From NCBI GenBank assembly GCA_018389105.1, contig JACATO010000307.1, positions 1,141,001 through 1,205,000 of the forward strand: DNA of 64,000 bases. The letters run 5' to 3'. Within the stretch, counting starts at the first letter, position 1. Each line of letters begins with the position of its first letter. This DNA is from Nautilus pompilius (taxonomy: Eukaryota > Mollusca > Cephalopoda > Nautilida > Nautilidae). The notes beneath the pieces were generated by a model, which did not search any database, was not told where the DNA came from, and saw nothing but the letters and a program-made list of their open reading frames with translations. Both the position numbers and the translations under genes were made by a program. Shown here piece after piece: positions 13,533 through 25,469 of the stretch.

Positions 13533-14025
13533 CAGGTTCAGAATCCCTTATCCGAAATCCTTAGGGCCGAATGTGCTTCGGATTTTGGAATATAGATATA
13601 CCAGCATGATTTGGAAGCTAACCCACTGGAGAGTGGGGACTGGGCACAAGTTCATTTACAACATCATAACTTCATATGGATACATATAGCCTACAGGTAG
13701 TTTTATGCAATATTTTAAAATCATTTTGTGCATGAAACCATAAGAAAAAATGTATATTTAACCACCAGAAAGGTAAGCTATTACTACAGTAGGCCTACTG
13801 GTACCATAGAGGTATTTGGAAGCCCTTTTGACATTTTCAAAGTATATTCACACCAACAACAAAGCACAAAAATTACAATGAGTAATGCACGTATGTTAAG
13901 TGTGTTGGGACCTACACATCACCAAGAACCTTCCCACAACCATCTGGAATTTTGCACTGAAGGCGCTCCAAAAATATTTTGGAGCTTTTCATTTTCAGAA
14001 TTTCGGATAAGGGATTCTCGATGCA
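13533..14025. mobile_element. Tigger7-like (pogo) non-autonomous DNA transposon, copy 1
   Basis: The element is about 490 bp with terminal inverted repeats. The left end reads CAGGTTCAGAATCCCTTATC after a TA; the inverted right end (about 14003-14025) contains GAGAATCCCTTATCCGAAAT. A second copy lies at 59726-60805, sharing most internal sequence, such as the stretch around 13640-13735 and the TCCAAAAATATTTTGGAGC hairpin near the right end. The ends and internal order closely recall the mammalian Tigger7/MER44 family of pogo elements, as I remember that consensus. It has no transposase; the 118-codon frame across it (13728-14084) is a chance frame. Confidence 0.75.
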
Positions 14026-14579
14026 TGGAATGTAGACAGGATTTCTTTCAGGAATTTACCATTTGTCTTTTTGTGTGGATTTAATGTGCTAACAAGGAAA
14101 TATCATGCATTTTCTATATCATTTTCACTCAAATGATGAGATTGTCCACTATGCACAGCCAAAAAAATTGTCGTTGCATGACTCTAGTGATCATATTTTG
14201 AAGGATGCTCCACTCGCTCATCTAAATGTCTCAAACTGCTTTAGTGTGGTAGGTGGGTTTTGTAGTGAAGGAACCCGTGTCTAGAACCTGGTCTCAGATG
14301 TAATAGTGATAGCTATTCCATATACCTATTTGTCTTTTTTGCTATAGGTAGATACTGAATACCTGTTCTTTTTTAAAAATCCAAACAAATCCTGTATTCT
14401 ATTGTAAAGAGAACTGGATGATTTTTTTTCCATCTGAAATGATCTTGGGATGCACTATCTTGACTTATCTGTGACATTGTATCAATCTGGGCTATATAAC
14501 CTGGCTGACAAGCTCATTAGTTAGATTGAAGTCTTTTTTTAGTCAGATTTGAATGCTAGCTCTATGATAGAAAATTGTC

Positions 14580-15900
14580 TTTTCAAACTGATTACATCTA
14601 CAGAGTGATTATAACTGGCAAGTTTTTGTCATATAGCTGAAGATGATTTACTGGCATGAGAATATTTCTGGTTTGGTATTTTGTGTCTGCTTTGGATGCT
14701 CCACCTTGAGAAATTTTCAGATGAACATCACTGATCTTTTTTGTCAAACCTACTTTGCAATCTATCCATAACTTTGTTAGCCTCATCTCGACATGGATAT
14801 TGTCTCTAGAATACTTTCTGTATGCAAAATTGTTTAAAAACTAATAATCTGAAGAAATTGAAACCTTCAAGAACATTTGTATAATTGAGCAGCATGCCTG
14901 CATCTCTTCTGCCCTATACTTGTCTTTAAAATGTTACCTGTTTTGTGCAGTATACAGATTTCTGCCATAATAATTTGAACTATTGGTTTCACACATGTAC
15001 ATGTATTCTGTAATGTATAGTATACACAATAACTGTCCAGAAAGTAACTTTCAGTATTTGTTAGATTATCTTTTGCATTGCATGTAACATGTCCAGGCAT
15101 GAAATCTATTAGATTATCATTGGTGACCTGTTCCAAGTTTTGCTCATGTTCCAGGTATTCCTTCAGTTTATGCTTTGTGGTTGGTCTTTGTTCATTTATC
15201 TTTAGTTATTTATCAAGAACTTCTCTTATGTATTCATTGTGGTAAACTAACTCTTTGTTCTGTGGGACTTGGAGAAGGGATTTCAGTCTGTATTGTATCT
15301 TTTAAGCTTTAGTGGATTTGATTGTTTGGTATGATATGGCATTTTTGATAAAGAATTCCTTAATTAAATAAAGACAAGAGATTATTCCTAAAGATTGGAT
15401 ATGCAACTATCAGATTTTAGATATTCACCAATGAATGCAGGATCTGTTTTATCTGTATACCAAATTCCTGTCCACAAATTGGTTTTAAATATATTGGGTA
15501 AGTAGCTTTACCAATTTTTATCCAGACCTATGTGCATCTAGATTTTGTTAAATGATGAAAATTTGTCTATATAGAGAACAGACTATCAATATGCATTATG
15601 TACAAGGCAAAACAATTACCTTTATTAATATCTGTCACAAATGTCTTCCATTGGGCAACCTGTCCAATATATTCAGGTTTGTCTAAGAGCTTTTGTGCAA
15701 TAAGTTGACTTGATGTGTTGGTGCTGCAACAGCGTAAAGGGATTGTTGATGTCAAACTTCATTTGGTGGACAAAAGCTAGTGTGTGTAAGAACACTAGCT
15801 GCAGGGCATTAGAATATTGGTGTGTAGTGGTAACGCTTTCTTTCCTAAAGAAAGCATATATTTGATCCACATACCTATAAATAGCAACATCATGGAAGAG
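14580..15900 (-). mobile_element. Penelope-like retroelement relic (reverse transcriptase and possible GIY-YIG region)
   Basis: On the minus strand the part near 15670-15890 carries a reverse-transcriptase-like motif, RYVDQIYAFF, standing where the family has RYVDD followed by hydrophobic residues. Further downstream (15570-15670) is a stretch resembling the conserved YRKPT-type region of Penelope-like elements. The 14870-15136 region may correspond to the GIY-YIG endonuclease end. It is old and broken in several places. Termini were not located. Other non-LTR elements with a similar RT motif remain possible. Confidence 0.45.
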
Positions 15901-18770
15901 GATTGACCAACTTTAGATTAGACAATTTCCTGACTTCAGGGGAAAATATTTATGTTTGAAAATTTAAAAAATAAAGGGAATTTAAAAGTTAGTTTTGGGT
16001 CAGTTTAGTTAAATGTGTCTTTAAAAAACAAAAAAGCAAAATTAGGAAATACCTCAAACAACAACAACAAAAAATACATGGTTTTTTTGCAACCCCATAG
16101 TTTCTTTGAAGTGGAAAAAAATATTTTAGTACAAATGAATTATTATATGTTTTGGAAAATTGCTTGCTCAAAATTTATTTTAATGTTAATCAGATTGAAT
16201 ATATTGAGTTAACTTTTATTAGAAAACATCACTTCCTGCCATTGACTCTTGTATATGAGAGTTTTTTTTTTCTTCAGCGAAAGCTTTTTTTAATAGCCTG
16301 AGTTTGAAATAGTAATGGTTGGGGAAATCAGTTATTTAGCTAATTTAATTTAATTTTTATTAAAGTTAATTTTTTATGAACTTAGACAATGGAAATAATT
16401 GTGGTAGTTTGCATATCTAATAGCTTTTACATTTTTACTGTTCTTATGCCTAGTTAGTTCATATCCTTGTTTTGAATGAAAGATTTACTTTTACCATATG
16501 GTAAAAATAAAATCTTTTCACTCTAATAAATTAACTGATCATATAGATGATATTACAACAATGATTTATTTCCATAAAAAATGTATGCTTTTTAAAAAAT
16601 ATTAGCTTATACAACTAGATTTGTATGATTTAAAAGTAAGTGAATAAATTGGAATGTTTTTTGGATTAAAATGATGCATTTAGGCTTATTAAAAGAAGGG
16701 TAGAACAACAATAATAAAATATGTAAGGTGTTTACAGTTACAGTTTCAATTATCATATAAACAGACATTTTTAAAGTAACTTACCTCCCTTGAATTATCT
16801 CCCCCCCTAAAAAACCTGAATCAACATGTTCTGTCTCAACATTCTTGGTAAACCAGTCAAATTCAGATACCACATTTTAAACATTTTTTGATGTTTAATA
16901 AAATTTGTATTTCTTTGTGAAAATTGTAAGTTGTATTTTTCTGTAACTTTTATATAATTATTCCAACAACCAACTTTAATAAACCTCTGCACATTCTCCA
17001 CAGCCTCGCCACCATCACCACCACCATTTTTCTGCTTTCAGGCAGACTCCACAGCAATATTGCCTGTACTAATAATTAAATAATAGTGGTCTTACCATTG
17101 ATTTATTAAGAAAAAATCTTTCATGATATATATAAAACATTTCATGATGTAGTAAGAGATTCTTCTATGAATCATTGATAGACAAAAAATGAGATAGGTG
17201 CAACTAAAACTATAGTGTTCTAAAATATAGAGATAATGCCTTAAAAAACAGAAAATCTCTCCATGGAATCTGAAACATTTTAACACTAATAAGGAAACAT
17301 TCCCACAATAAAAGTCATTAAAAAACTCTGCTGCAGCAGCAATTAATAATTCATAATTACTATTGCCAGTTATATTCTTAACTTATCAATTAATAATTTT
17401 TGATTGGAAAATAACTATTAAAGAAAGAGTTTTTAAACCAGAATTATAGGACATTTGGTGAAAAGAGTATATTTAATTTAGTCGTAATCTAATCAAATGA
17501 TCATATTCTTTTGCCTTATACAGTCTACATTGCCTTACTCATTTGTAGGTAAATTTAAAATAATTAATAGTGATGCATTCTGGAAAGGTCAAGAGTTATT
17601 AGAAAAGAGAAATAACAAATTTTAAAAAAAAATTTGCTTTATAGTAGTCTGAAACATTTTTTTCAGAAAATGAACACAGTAGTATAAAACTAAATTGACT
17701 TGCATAGTGAAATCCAATAAATCTGAATCTATTCCTCAGATTGTTTAGCTGCCACTATCACAGATTTCATTTAGTGTTCTGATTTATAAGTGAAATTAAA
17801 TGTGTCATCAGAATTTCCATGTGCTTTGCTGAACTTAGTAAAAAAAAAAAATATATATAATATGTAATATATATATATTTTTTTAAGAAACAACCACAAA
17901 TGATGGGACAGTAAGTTAATAGTGCATTAAACAACTAATTTAAGGTGGTTTTTATTTTGAGAAGAATCATGTTTCATTGAAATTTTGAGTGCTTTTTTAT
18001 TTTTTATTTACTTCATAAATTCCTGCATAGTTTTAATAATTAATTTAAGGTTTTTTGCTTAAAAATGATTTCTCGACACAATTTGTTAGCATGGGAGGAG
18101 ACTAGGAAAAATATAATGAAGCAAATTTTATTATTATTATTATCATTATTTGTATTTCAGTACAGTAATTATTTAAAAGTCCTTTAACTGAAAATACATG
18201 GTTCCCAAATAGTTCTTTTTATTTCACATTTATCTGTCTTCATCTGCTACTGAGAGGTAATTCATTAGAACTTAATAGTTTAAAATAATCTCTGTTGAAA
18301 TTTTATTTGTTGAGAATATAAAAGTAAACACTTAAAATTTAGTATTATTGGGGTAGAAATAATCATTATACTCGATAATGCTTTCATTTGTAAATGTTTT
18401 TAACACTGAAACAAACAAACAACAAATGGCTTACAAGATTATGTATTTTTGCATTTATGCTTCATCTATAAATATTGTACGAGTTTGTTTTCAAGATTGT
18501 TTATTCCTTGTGTATTGGGAAATATATACTTTATTCTTTATTCTGTAGTTGTCTCTTAAATATCTAAAGAAAATCAAAGATTTTTTTTTTTCAAATAATA
18601 TTGTAAAATTATTTGTAAAGCATAATACTGGAACATGTTAATGTGATTTTAAAAGAAAAGATTTACATTTGATCTTTTTTATACTGAGATCTTTTTCTAG
18701 TTTCTGTGTAAAATACTGTTGGTATGACAACAGCTTTGTTTTACAAAAGGAAGTAATACAGTACTTATGG
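15900..18770. other. AT-rich non-coding DNA
   Basis: Nothing recognised apart from A and T runs, an AT microsatellite at about 17840-17880 and a short CAC/CCA-rich patch near 17005-17025. Confidence 0.6.
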
Positions 18771-21560
18771 TCACTCCCCACAAATTGGGGGGGGGGGGAT
18801 TCCCCCTCCTGAAAAGCTGATGGTGATAGTGTAATGATGGTGTTTTTTTTTGTGTGTGCCAGATTTGCTATGCTCTAGTGTGCAGTGAATTGGACAAAAG
18901 CAATGATAAGCCTGGCTGAAGGGTCAAAGGTCAGCAAGAGAAGAGCAATGTAGGAAAAGGCAGGCTGTGCTTTCATATGTCACATTAAATATCAAAACCA
19001 TCTGACTCTAACTAGTTTTTAGAAACAAGCTGATGGGTCAATTAAGAAAGGAAGGGATTGTCATTTGGTTAGTATAACTGTTTTGATTTCTTGGTCACCA
19101 TAACAGCACCTCTAATTGTTTAATTGAACTAACCACTAGGAGCCACTTTTAACTCCCACTAGGTTATAAATTTTGGTAAAGAATTTCCCATCCAATAGCT
19201 GAGTGACCCACTCAAGTCAAGTAAAGTATGGTTGACATTTGCATTTATTTTAGATATTTTGTTGATTCTCATTTTTCGAAAATGGATAACAGAAAGATTT
19301 TAGCAAAGCAGAAATTACAAACAAGAGAAGGAAGCAGAGAAGAAGACAAGAACTTACAAACAAAGTTGCACTATCTCTGGTTCAAATTCAACAACAGCAG
19401 ATAGATGTGATCATCCTAATTATTCTGATGATGATCTTGATAATATTGGTTGCATATTAATTAATCCATAAAACTAACGGACAATCTACTTGTAACAAGT
19501 GATTTGTCTCTTGGGAATAAAGATTGCAAAAGAAGCATGGAGTTTCCATTGTCTGTGGCTTAGTTAATCCCCACGTAAAAGGAGCGATTTGTAAATTTTG
19601 TATAATTTCTCCATGACCAGTTCATTGTGGAACACAGGGAGTCTTACACCACAACACCTTTTACATGGAATAAAGACATTAATGAAAGTGTGATAAGCCA
19701 TCCTTACTGCTTGGCTTAAAAAGGCTCAGGTGTATATAGCTAATTTTTTGGCCATCAAGAAAAAAAAAAACAAAGCTTGTTTAATTTTCATATTGATTCA
19801 GGAGATGAGACATTATGGAACCATTTGAAAAATGCTTTAGCTGAAGTTTGCTACACATCTATGTGTAGAAAATGAACTAATCAGCATCTGTGAAAAAACT
19901 ATCAGGGAAGAAATAGTTTCTTTGGCAGACAATTACACTGGTTTTTCAATAATTGCTGATGAAAGTGCTGACACATCTAGAAAGAAGCAATTATCACTTG
20001 GTTTACGTTTCACTAATACAACAACCACTGAAAATAGTATCTGCAAGGAATCTCCTGGATTTGCAAGATTATATGAACTGGATGCCACTTTCATTGCCAA
20101 TACTATCATTGATCAATGTGCAAAGTTTGGCTTGGATCTAGGAAAACTACATTGCCAAGGATATGACATATGCTCTATCATGGCAGGAAAGGAAAGGGCC
20201 ATGCAAGTTACAATAAAACACAAATATTCAAAAGCTGAGTTTACCATTGTGCTGGTCACAAACTCAATCTGGTTGTGATAACTTGAATTGTGTACTTGAA
20301 ATATGCAATATAATTTTTCTGTAAGAGTCCAAAGAGAAAATATCTTTTCCAAAATGTGCCATTACTATCTGAAACATGTTGGACTGCAAGACAGAAAAGT
20401 ATTATTTTTCCAACAACTTTGAATGTATTTTTGATCATTTTAGCATACTGGCTACTAGCAGCTTCAGTTAAAACACGACAAATGCATACCAATTAGAATC
20501 TGCTTCAAGCACAATGACATTTATTTTTTGTCTGACAAAGTTCTAGCTAATTTGACAATGTTTGAATCTGTAACATAAGCTCTCCAAGCTGTTGAATTTG
20601 ATATCATGAAAGTGTATGATCATATTTAGAAACTCGTATTTTTATTTCATGAACACTGACAAAAAGCAGAACAACATTTCAAACTTTTCATTGTCAAAGA
20701 AGTTGAATATTGAATTTTCTTTTCCCAGATAATGCAGATGGCAGACATTTTGATCTGTTGGTGGCTCAATCTTGAAGCAACATTTTTGTGAAACATTGTT
20801 TGTAGTATATTTTGACACAATAATTTCATTGCTAGAGAGCTGGTTTGCTGCAGAAAATAAGCAAAATTTCTCTCTTTTCCTTCATCCTGTACCAATGGTG
20901 CACACTGTACATGAAAAATTCAAAATCCAAATTATAAAAATAAATTAAGTGAATTAAATTTTAAATCTGGAACTGAAACTGTTGCATAGCTTGAGATATG
21001 GTCCAAAAGGGGAAACAATGTATTAGCAAATTAAAAAATGAACTCATTGAGTTGTTAGAGTAAACTGATGTAGTTAGTCCCTTCTCTTCATCAAGCAATT
21101 CATATTGCTCTAACATTACAGTAATTACCTGAACAGCAGGATGGTTGTTTAGCACAATGATCATGATGAAAACACAGATGAGGTCAACAATGGCAGATGA
21201 TTATTTGTTTGGACTTTGTATGTTAAGTGTTCATAGAGTGAAAGTTACAAGCACAAACTTATTTAAAAAGTAATGGATAAATTTGGACAATACCAGTTGT
21301 TTACAATATATATATATCCAATGTTGTTATTGTGAGCTCCAAGGGAGTAGCACAATAGTGAAGGAAGCATACTATCTTTGAAAAAATAAATTAAAATTCT
21401 TAATGAATCACAAGAAGTATTCCTATTTAAAAAAAAAAAAAAATCAAAATCAAATAAATTTTAGAAAAAAAAATGGTAACTTTTAAAAAATTTTTACACT
21501 TGTATGCTTTCATGCCTAGGCACATTCCACATACATGATAATATTTTGTCCATTTGCCAC
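18770..21560 (+). mobile_element. Decayed hAT DNA transposon, ZMYM1/THAP12-like group (relic 1)
   Basis: A transposase relic (19280-21273) lies inside a region whose left edge has a G-tract and GGTCACTCCCC sequence (18768-18800) and whose right edge near 21555 has a CCACCCCCTG stretch. These G/C-rich ends resemble termini of this hAT group, but I could not prove an inverted repeat or an 8-bp target duplication. The element is old, with many substitutions and indels. The limits are approximate. Confidence 0.55.
19280..21273 (+). pseudogene. hAT transposase relic (DUF4371 / ZMYM1-like)
   Basis: This is the remnant of an RNase H-fold transposase that cut and pasted its element. The clearest open part is 19922-20278 (118 codons). 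It contains IIADESADTSRKKQLSLG, matching the family's first catalytic block (usually ADETTDIS..EQLS), and then GLDLGKLHCQGYDICSIMAG, matching the conserved GQGYDGASNMSG block. In-frame codons just upstream (ENELISICEKTIREEIVSL, from about 19865) extend the match. A stretch near 19640-19720 resembles the TTF-type zinc-finger region. At the far end, MADDYLFGLCMLSVHRVKV (21190 onward) matches the C-terminal dimerisation tail, stopping at 21271. Between them the frame is repeatedly broken by stops and shifts, so no functional protein is made. Confidence 0.7.
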
Positions 21561-21574
21561 CCCCTGTAATTTAT

Positions 21575-22075
21575 CCTGTGGACATTTTTTTACATCCCCA
21601 ACCTGAAAAAATCCAGTGGGTGCTTATGCTTATCATGATGCAAATACATTTTAAACAGAGATCTAATATTTTTGGAAAGAATTTGCCTTATATTTGGTTT
21701 CAAAATAAGAGTTATGAGAAATTTTGTTAGGTTTTTATTTAGATGCATGATGAAAAGTGTCCATTTCAATTTCAATGCTTTCAACCAGATAGTGTATCTG
21801 TTGATTTCTGAATTCTGTAAAAAAATATTTAATATGCACAAACATTCGGACAATTTCCAGAATGGCTACACAAAATGCACTACCTCATTACAATTATTTA
21901 GAAACATATTGGAAAGTCATGGAATGACATAAATAACACTAATGACTAAGCACACAATTCAGCAATCCAAATAAAAGAAATATGTCTAAAAAATGAAAGA
22001 AATTCAATTTATAATGCAGAAAGCAAAAAATGTAGAGTAAAGACATCCAACTACTGCTACAGAGGTTGCAATTCA
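21575..22075. other. AT-rich non-coding DNA between hAT and piggyBac relics
   Basis: Two overlapping chance frames (86-87 codons, opposite strands) cover 21590-21932. Neither resembles a known protein. No repeat was recognised. Confidence 0.5.
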
Positions 22076-22079
22076 GTTA

Positions 22080-22720
22080 AATCTCCTCTCTATCATTAGT
22101 TTCATCACTAAATCTGTCATCCTCACTCCAAAACACCTTCAATAGACAGTGTGGAATGGAGAATTATGGTGATATATGGTTCCAGGAAAGCTTTCATCTT
22201 CCTGGTAGTGGTGTCAATCTAGGTGTTGTCATCAGTTCCATCTGTCTGGTCTGTGCTGCATAGCAGTTTGTCCTGAACCATGTGGTGGAAGAAATTCTTT
22301 GGAGTTAGCTCACAGAAAAAATCCACTTGGCTGGTATTATTATGGACATGAATCTTTGGGCTGACTGACTGTAAAAATACTGGCATATTGATTGTTCATA
22401 GATAACTCACTCTACCACAGGACCACCTTGTTCCTCTCTTTACATATCCAACATATCTCCATCACTGTCTGGCCAATTAAATGATGAGATATCCCAGTAT
22501 GAACACTTAGGACTTCCACATCAGCAGAAGGAACAGATTCAGTGATAATAACAAGGGAGGGGGTTGATAACACATTAGGTGATCTCAGTCCATTTTGTAA
22601 GCAACTTGACTAGTAAAGTCAGTCACTTGGTGGGAAGATGAAGTGACACAAGTAGCCAGAATAAGGGATAATGTGAACTGGCATTCATCTTCCTGCATGT
22701 ATTACTTAGTACTATAGTAT
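22080..22720 (-). pseudogene. Probable piggyBac-type transposase relic
   Basis: This patch is less AT-rich than its surroundings. The minus strand yields VDFFCELTPKNFFHHMVQ followed, after about 20 codons, by TTTRKMKAFLEPYITI. That spacing and order match the start of the piggyBac transposase core, where a (P/S)xxFFxLFFxxxFF..IVxxTN block precedes a TxxEMKAFLG block. In-frame stops interrupt it, and the catalytic part downstream is not visible. TTAA duplications and termini were not identified. It sits between two hAT relics. The assignment rests on motif likeness only. Confidence 0.4.
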
Positions 22721-23339
22721 AATTGGGAATGATCATTGAATGGCTAACTGTTTTGGCTGTTCTTAATGAAAAAGGTTAAATAACACAAAAAGCAGGGAAA
22801 AGCTGAGGTTTCCTTTTTTTTTATCTGTATCCTAAAGTTGATTCATTAATAAAAGGCAATATACCTTTTAAAATTAGTTTTCTTCATTTGATTAATTATG
22901 CTGAAATTTGAGTAGGATAAAGTAATGCTTCATGATTTTTTAGTTTAGAGTTCAGATAATTCCATTTTTTAAATTTAATTAATTTTTTAGATTAGTTTCT
23001 TGAAGCTGAACTATGAATCAATGTGACTTTAGATGTTATTTTTTCTTAAATATATTTCATATTAATGCATATTTCTTATTTAGAACCTATATTCATAAAA
23101 GTGAATGTACATACCTGTACATCTGCATACTCAACTACATTGTGTGTTTGAAATGTTTATGTTGGTTATACTATGTACTAAAAGATAGATGAAAATGTCA
23201 GGTAGCATTTAAAAACTATTGAGTATTCCTGACATTGTGTGCAAAATTGAGAACCTCTAGAACATTCTTTGATCTATTATTGTGATCAATTCTACTCATT
23301 GATAAAACTATCTTAGCAGTTAACTTTGCACAATGCATA

Positions 23340-25465
23340 ACACGTCAAGATCATTTTTATACAATTCCAAAGCCTAAGTCAAGCTTGGCAGGTGGTTTAG
23401 CATAAATGACAGAAATAAATGTTGTAAATCTGCACATGGGCTCTGAAAATTCTTGAGATGATATTGCATTTTTGCCAGCAGATGTATATAAAGAATAAGT
23501 ATGGCCTTTTGGTAGAACTTATCAGTAGACTTCATTGCTTAATTTAATTTTGATATTTTTGGGATGCTCTTTTAGGCATCTGTCATTGAACAGAGCCACT
23601 TAACTTCATTGAGCAATCTCTTAAATTTAGTTTCGTGCAACAATGGTTTGCTTGAGTGAACCAGACAAAATTAGGCACAGGGAAAATAAAGTGCTTTGGG
23701 GTTTTGAATCCAAACTTCAGCAAGCTCTATTTTTCACCTTGCTCATACTTGTGCAGCTGTCATATCATTGAGCTTGCATCAATTACAAATAAACTTCAAC
23801 TGATTCCATGTGGTCAAGGATAAGCATCTGTTCTGCAAATTCCATAAAATCAGCATGAATTTTCTACTTTATCTTCAAGGTATGCATACCTTATTCTTGC
23901 AACATCTGCAATTTCATCAGCCAAAACATTAAAGACATTTTGACAAATGTTGCTGACTGTGTCCCAAATTACAATTATTTCACATGTTGCAACAATTTTA
24001 TTTTGTTTTTAAGGTTTGTGTGAATGGCATTTTCAGCACTTGTTTTCAAACAGTTTTTCAGTGCAGTGTCACCAGTATAAAGTCGGAAACAAAGAATATT
24101 ATGAAAGTTCTCTTTATTAAAGGTAGAGGTTCTTGATAATTTTTGTCATGATTACCATGTAAAGAGAGACACTGGAGACAAAGACAGATGGACTTAATTA
24201 GAGCAGAAAGACAGCCTTGCTTTTCTTCTACCTGTTTGCATTGCATGAGTGTCAGGCCATTCTGAATGCTAATCTGTTCTCCCTTTTTAATTTTACTTTC
24301 AGCATGAATTATTTTGCCATATAATGCAGTCATGACTAATTGTTTAAGCATATCAGCAATAGAAATAATCCTTATAACGGCTTAGTGGCTAAATACTAAA
24401 TTCTATCAGTTGCAAGAACAGTGTTCATTTCTTTTTCAAACAGAATATGATGAATGCACAGCAGCTCCACCATGTGCCATGGTGGAAACAAGCTATCTGT
24501 TAGCAAACCAATTATTGTTAAAACTCTGCCTTTCTTTGCCTTGCACTATGAATGGATAATTATATTTTGCTTGGTCAGCAAGTACACTCCAAAAAATTAA
24601 GCTTTGCATCATCAGATAGTTACATGCTAATGTGGAGTTTGATTGCCACTATTCCTAAGGTCATATTTGCCTTTGCAGAATTGATTCATTGTCAGTGTAT
24701 GGTCATTTCCAACTTTGTTTTTGGAATTCATGACTTTCTCCATTGGGCACATTTAGTTGAACATTAGAGGCTGATGATAACCTTTTACTTAAAAAGTTGT
24801 TAAGAGTTCACTGATAACAACATGTTTTAGAAGATGAAGACATTTAAATTAGTTATGAGGCTGATTGTGACACACAGTTTGGTCCCTCCCTCAGTCAGTC
24901 AAAATCTAAGATCAACAATTCAGCCACCATGCTGTCACCTATGCACCCTATTGCCAATGTGGGTGGTATATATAGCTTCACATACTTTTAGCAAATTACT
25001 TGACTATGTTGCATAACTTATTTTGGCTTAGAATGCAAATTTCTCAATGAATTGCTATTAACCACTGTAATCCACCCAGCCTCAACCGATGAATCAACTG
25101 AGTGGCATTTTAAAAGAAACTGAAAAGGAGGGAAGAAATTAAAATAACATTATATAAAATCTTTTTCATCTAAGGATTGTCTTTTCCAAGAAAGGAAATT
25201 GTGCTTTATTAATTACCATTCAGAATTTGGTAATTATCTTTTCGATTTTAAAAAAAAAGCAATAAAGCAAAGAATGATAAATGATCTAATGAACACCGTT
25301 TTAATAATGCTTCATCACAGTAGTGAAATTAATGATGTAATAGTATTTTTTAATTTTATTTTTCTAAACACTGGCCATAGTAATATATTTTTAAAAAAAT
25401 GCATAATTTCACATGTAACCGATTCATGGGGGGGGGGGGGGTTAATTGGAGCCATGTCCCCCCCC
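23340..25465 (-). mobile_element. Decayed hAT DNA transposon, ZMYM1-like group (relic 2, minus strand)
   Basis: On the minus strand, 24351 down to about 23560 encodes pieces of a DUF4371-type hAT transposase. These include LSLHGNHD followed by a short hydrophilic run, matching the family's LALRGH(N/D)E block, and then NVFNVLADEIADVARIRYA (about 23900-23960), matching the SxxADExTDxSxxEQL catalytic block. Frames shift and stop repeatedly. The likely 5' terminus lies at 25428-25465, with a G13 run and CCATGTCCCCCCCCAGTGG, a composition typical of ends of this hAT group. The other terminus was not found. It lies opposite in orientation to relic 1. Confidence 0.55.
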
Positions 25466-25469
25466 AGTG

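Noticed and set aside
13728-14084. 118-codon open frame
   Set aside because: It lies across the Tigger7-like miniature element and past its right end. It has no transposase motifs, and the equivalent frame is not kept in the second copy.
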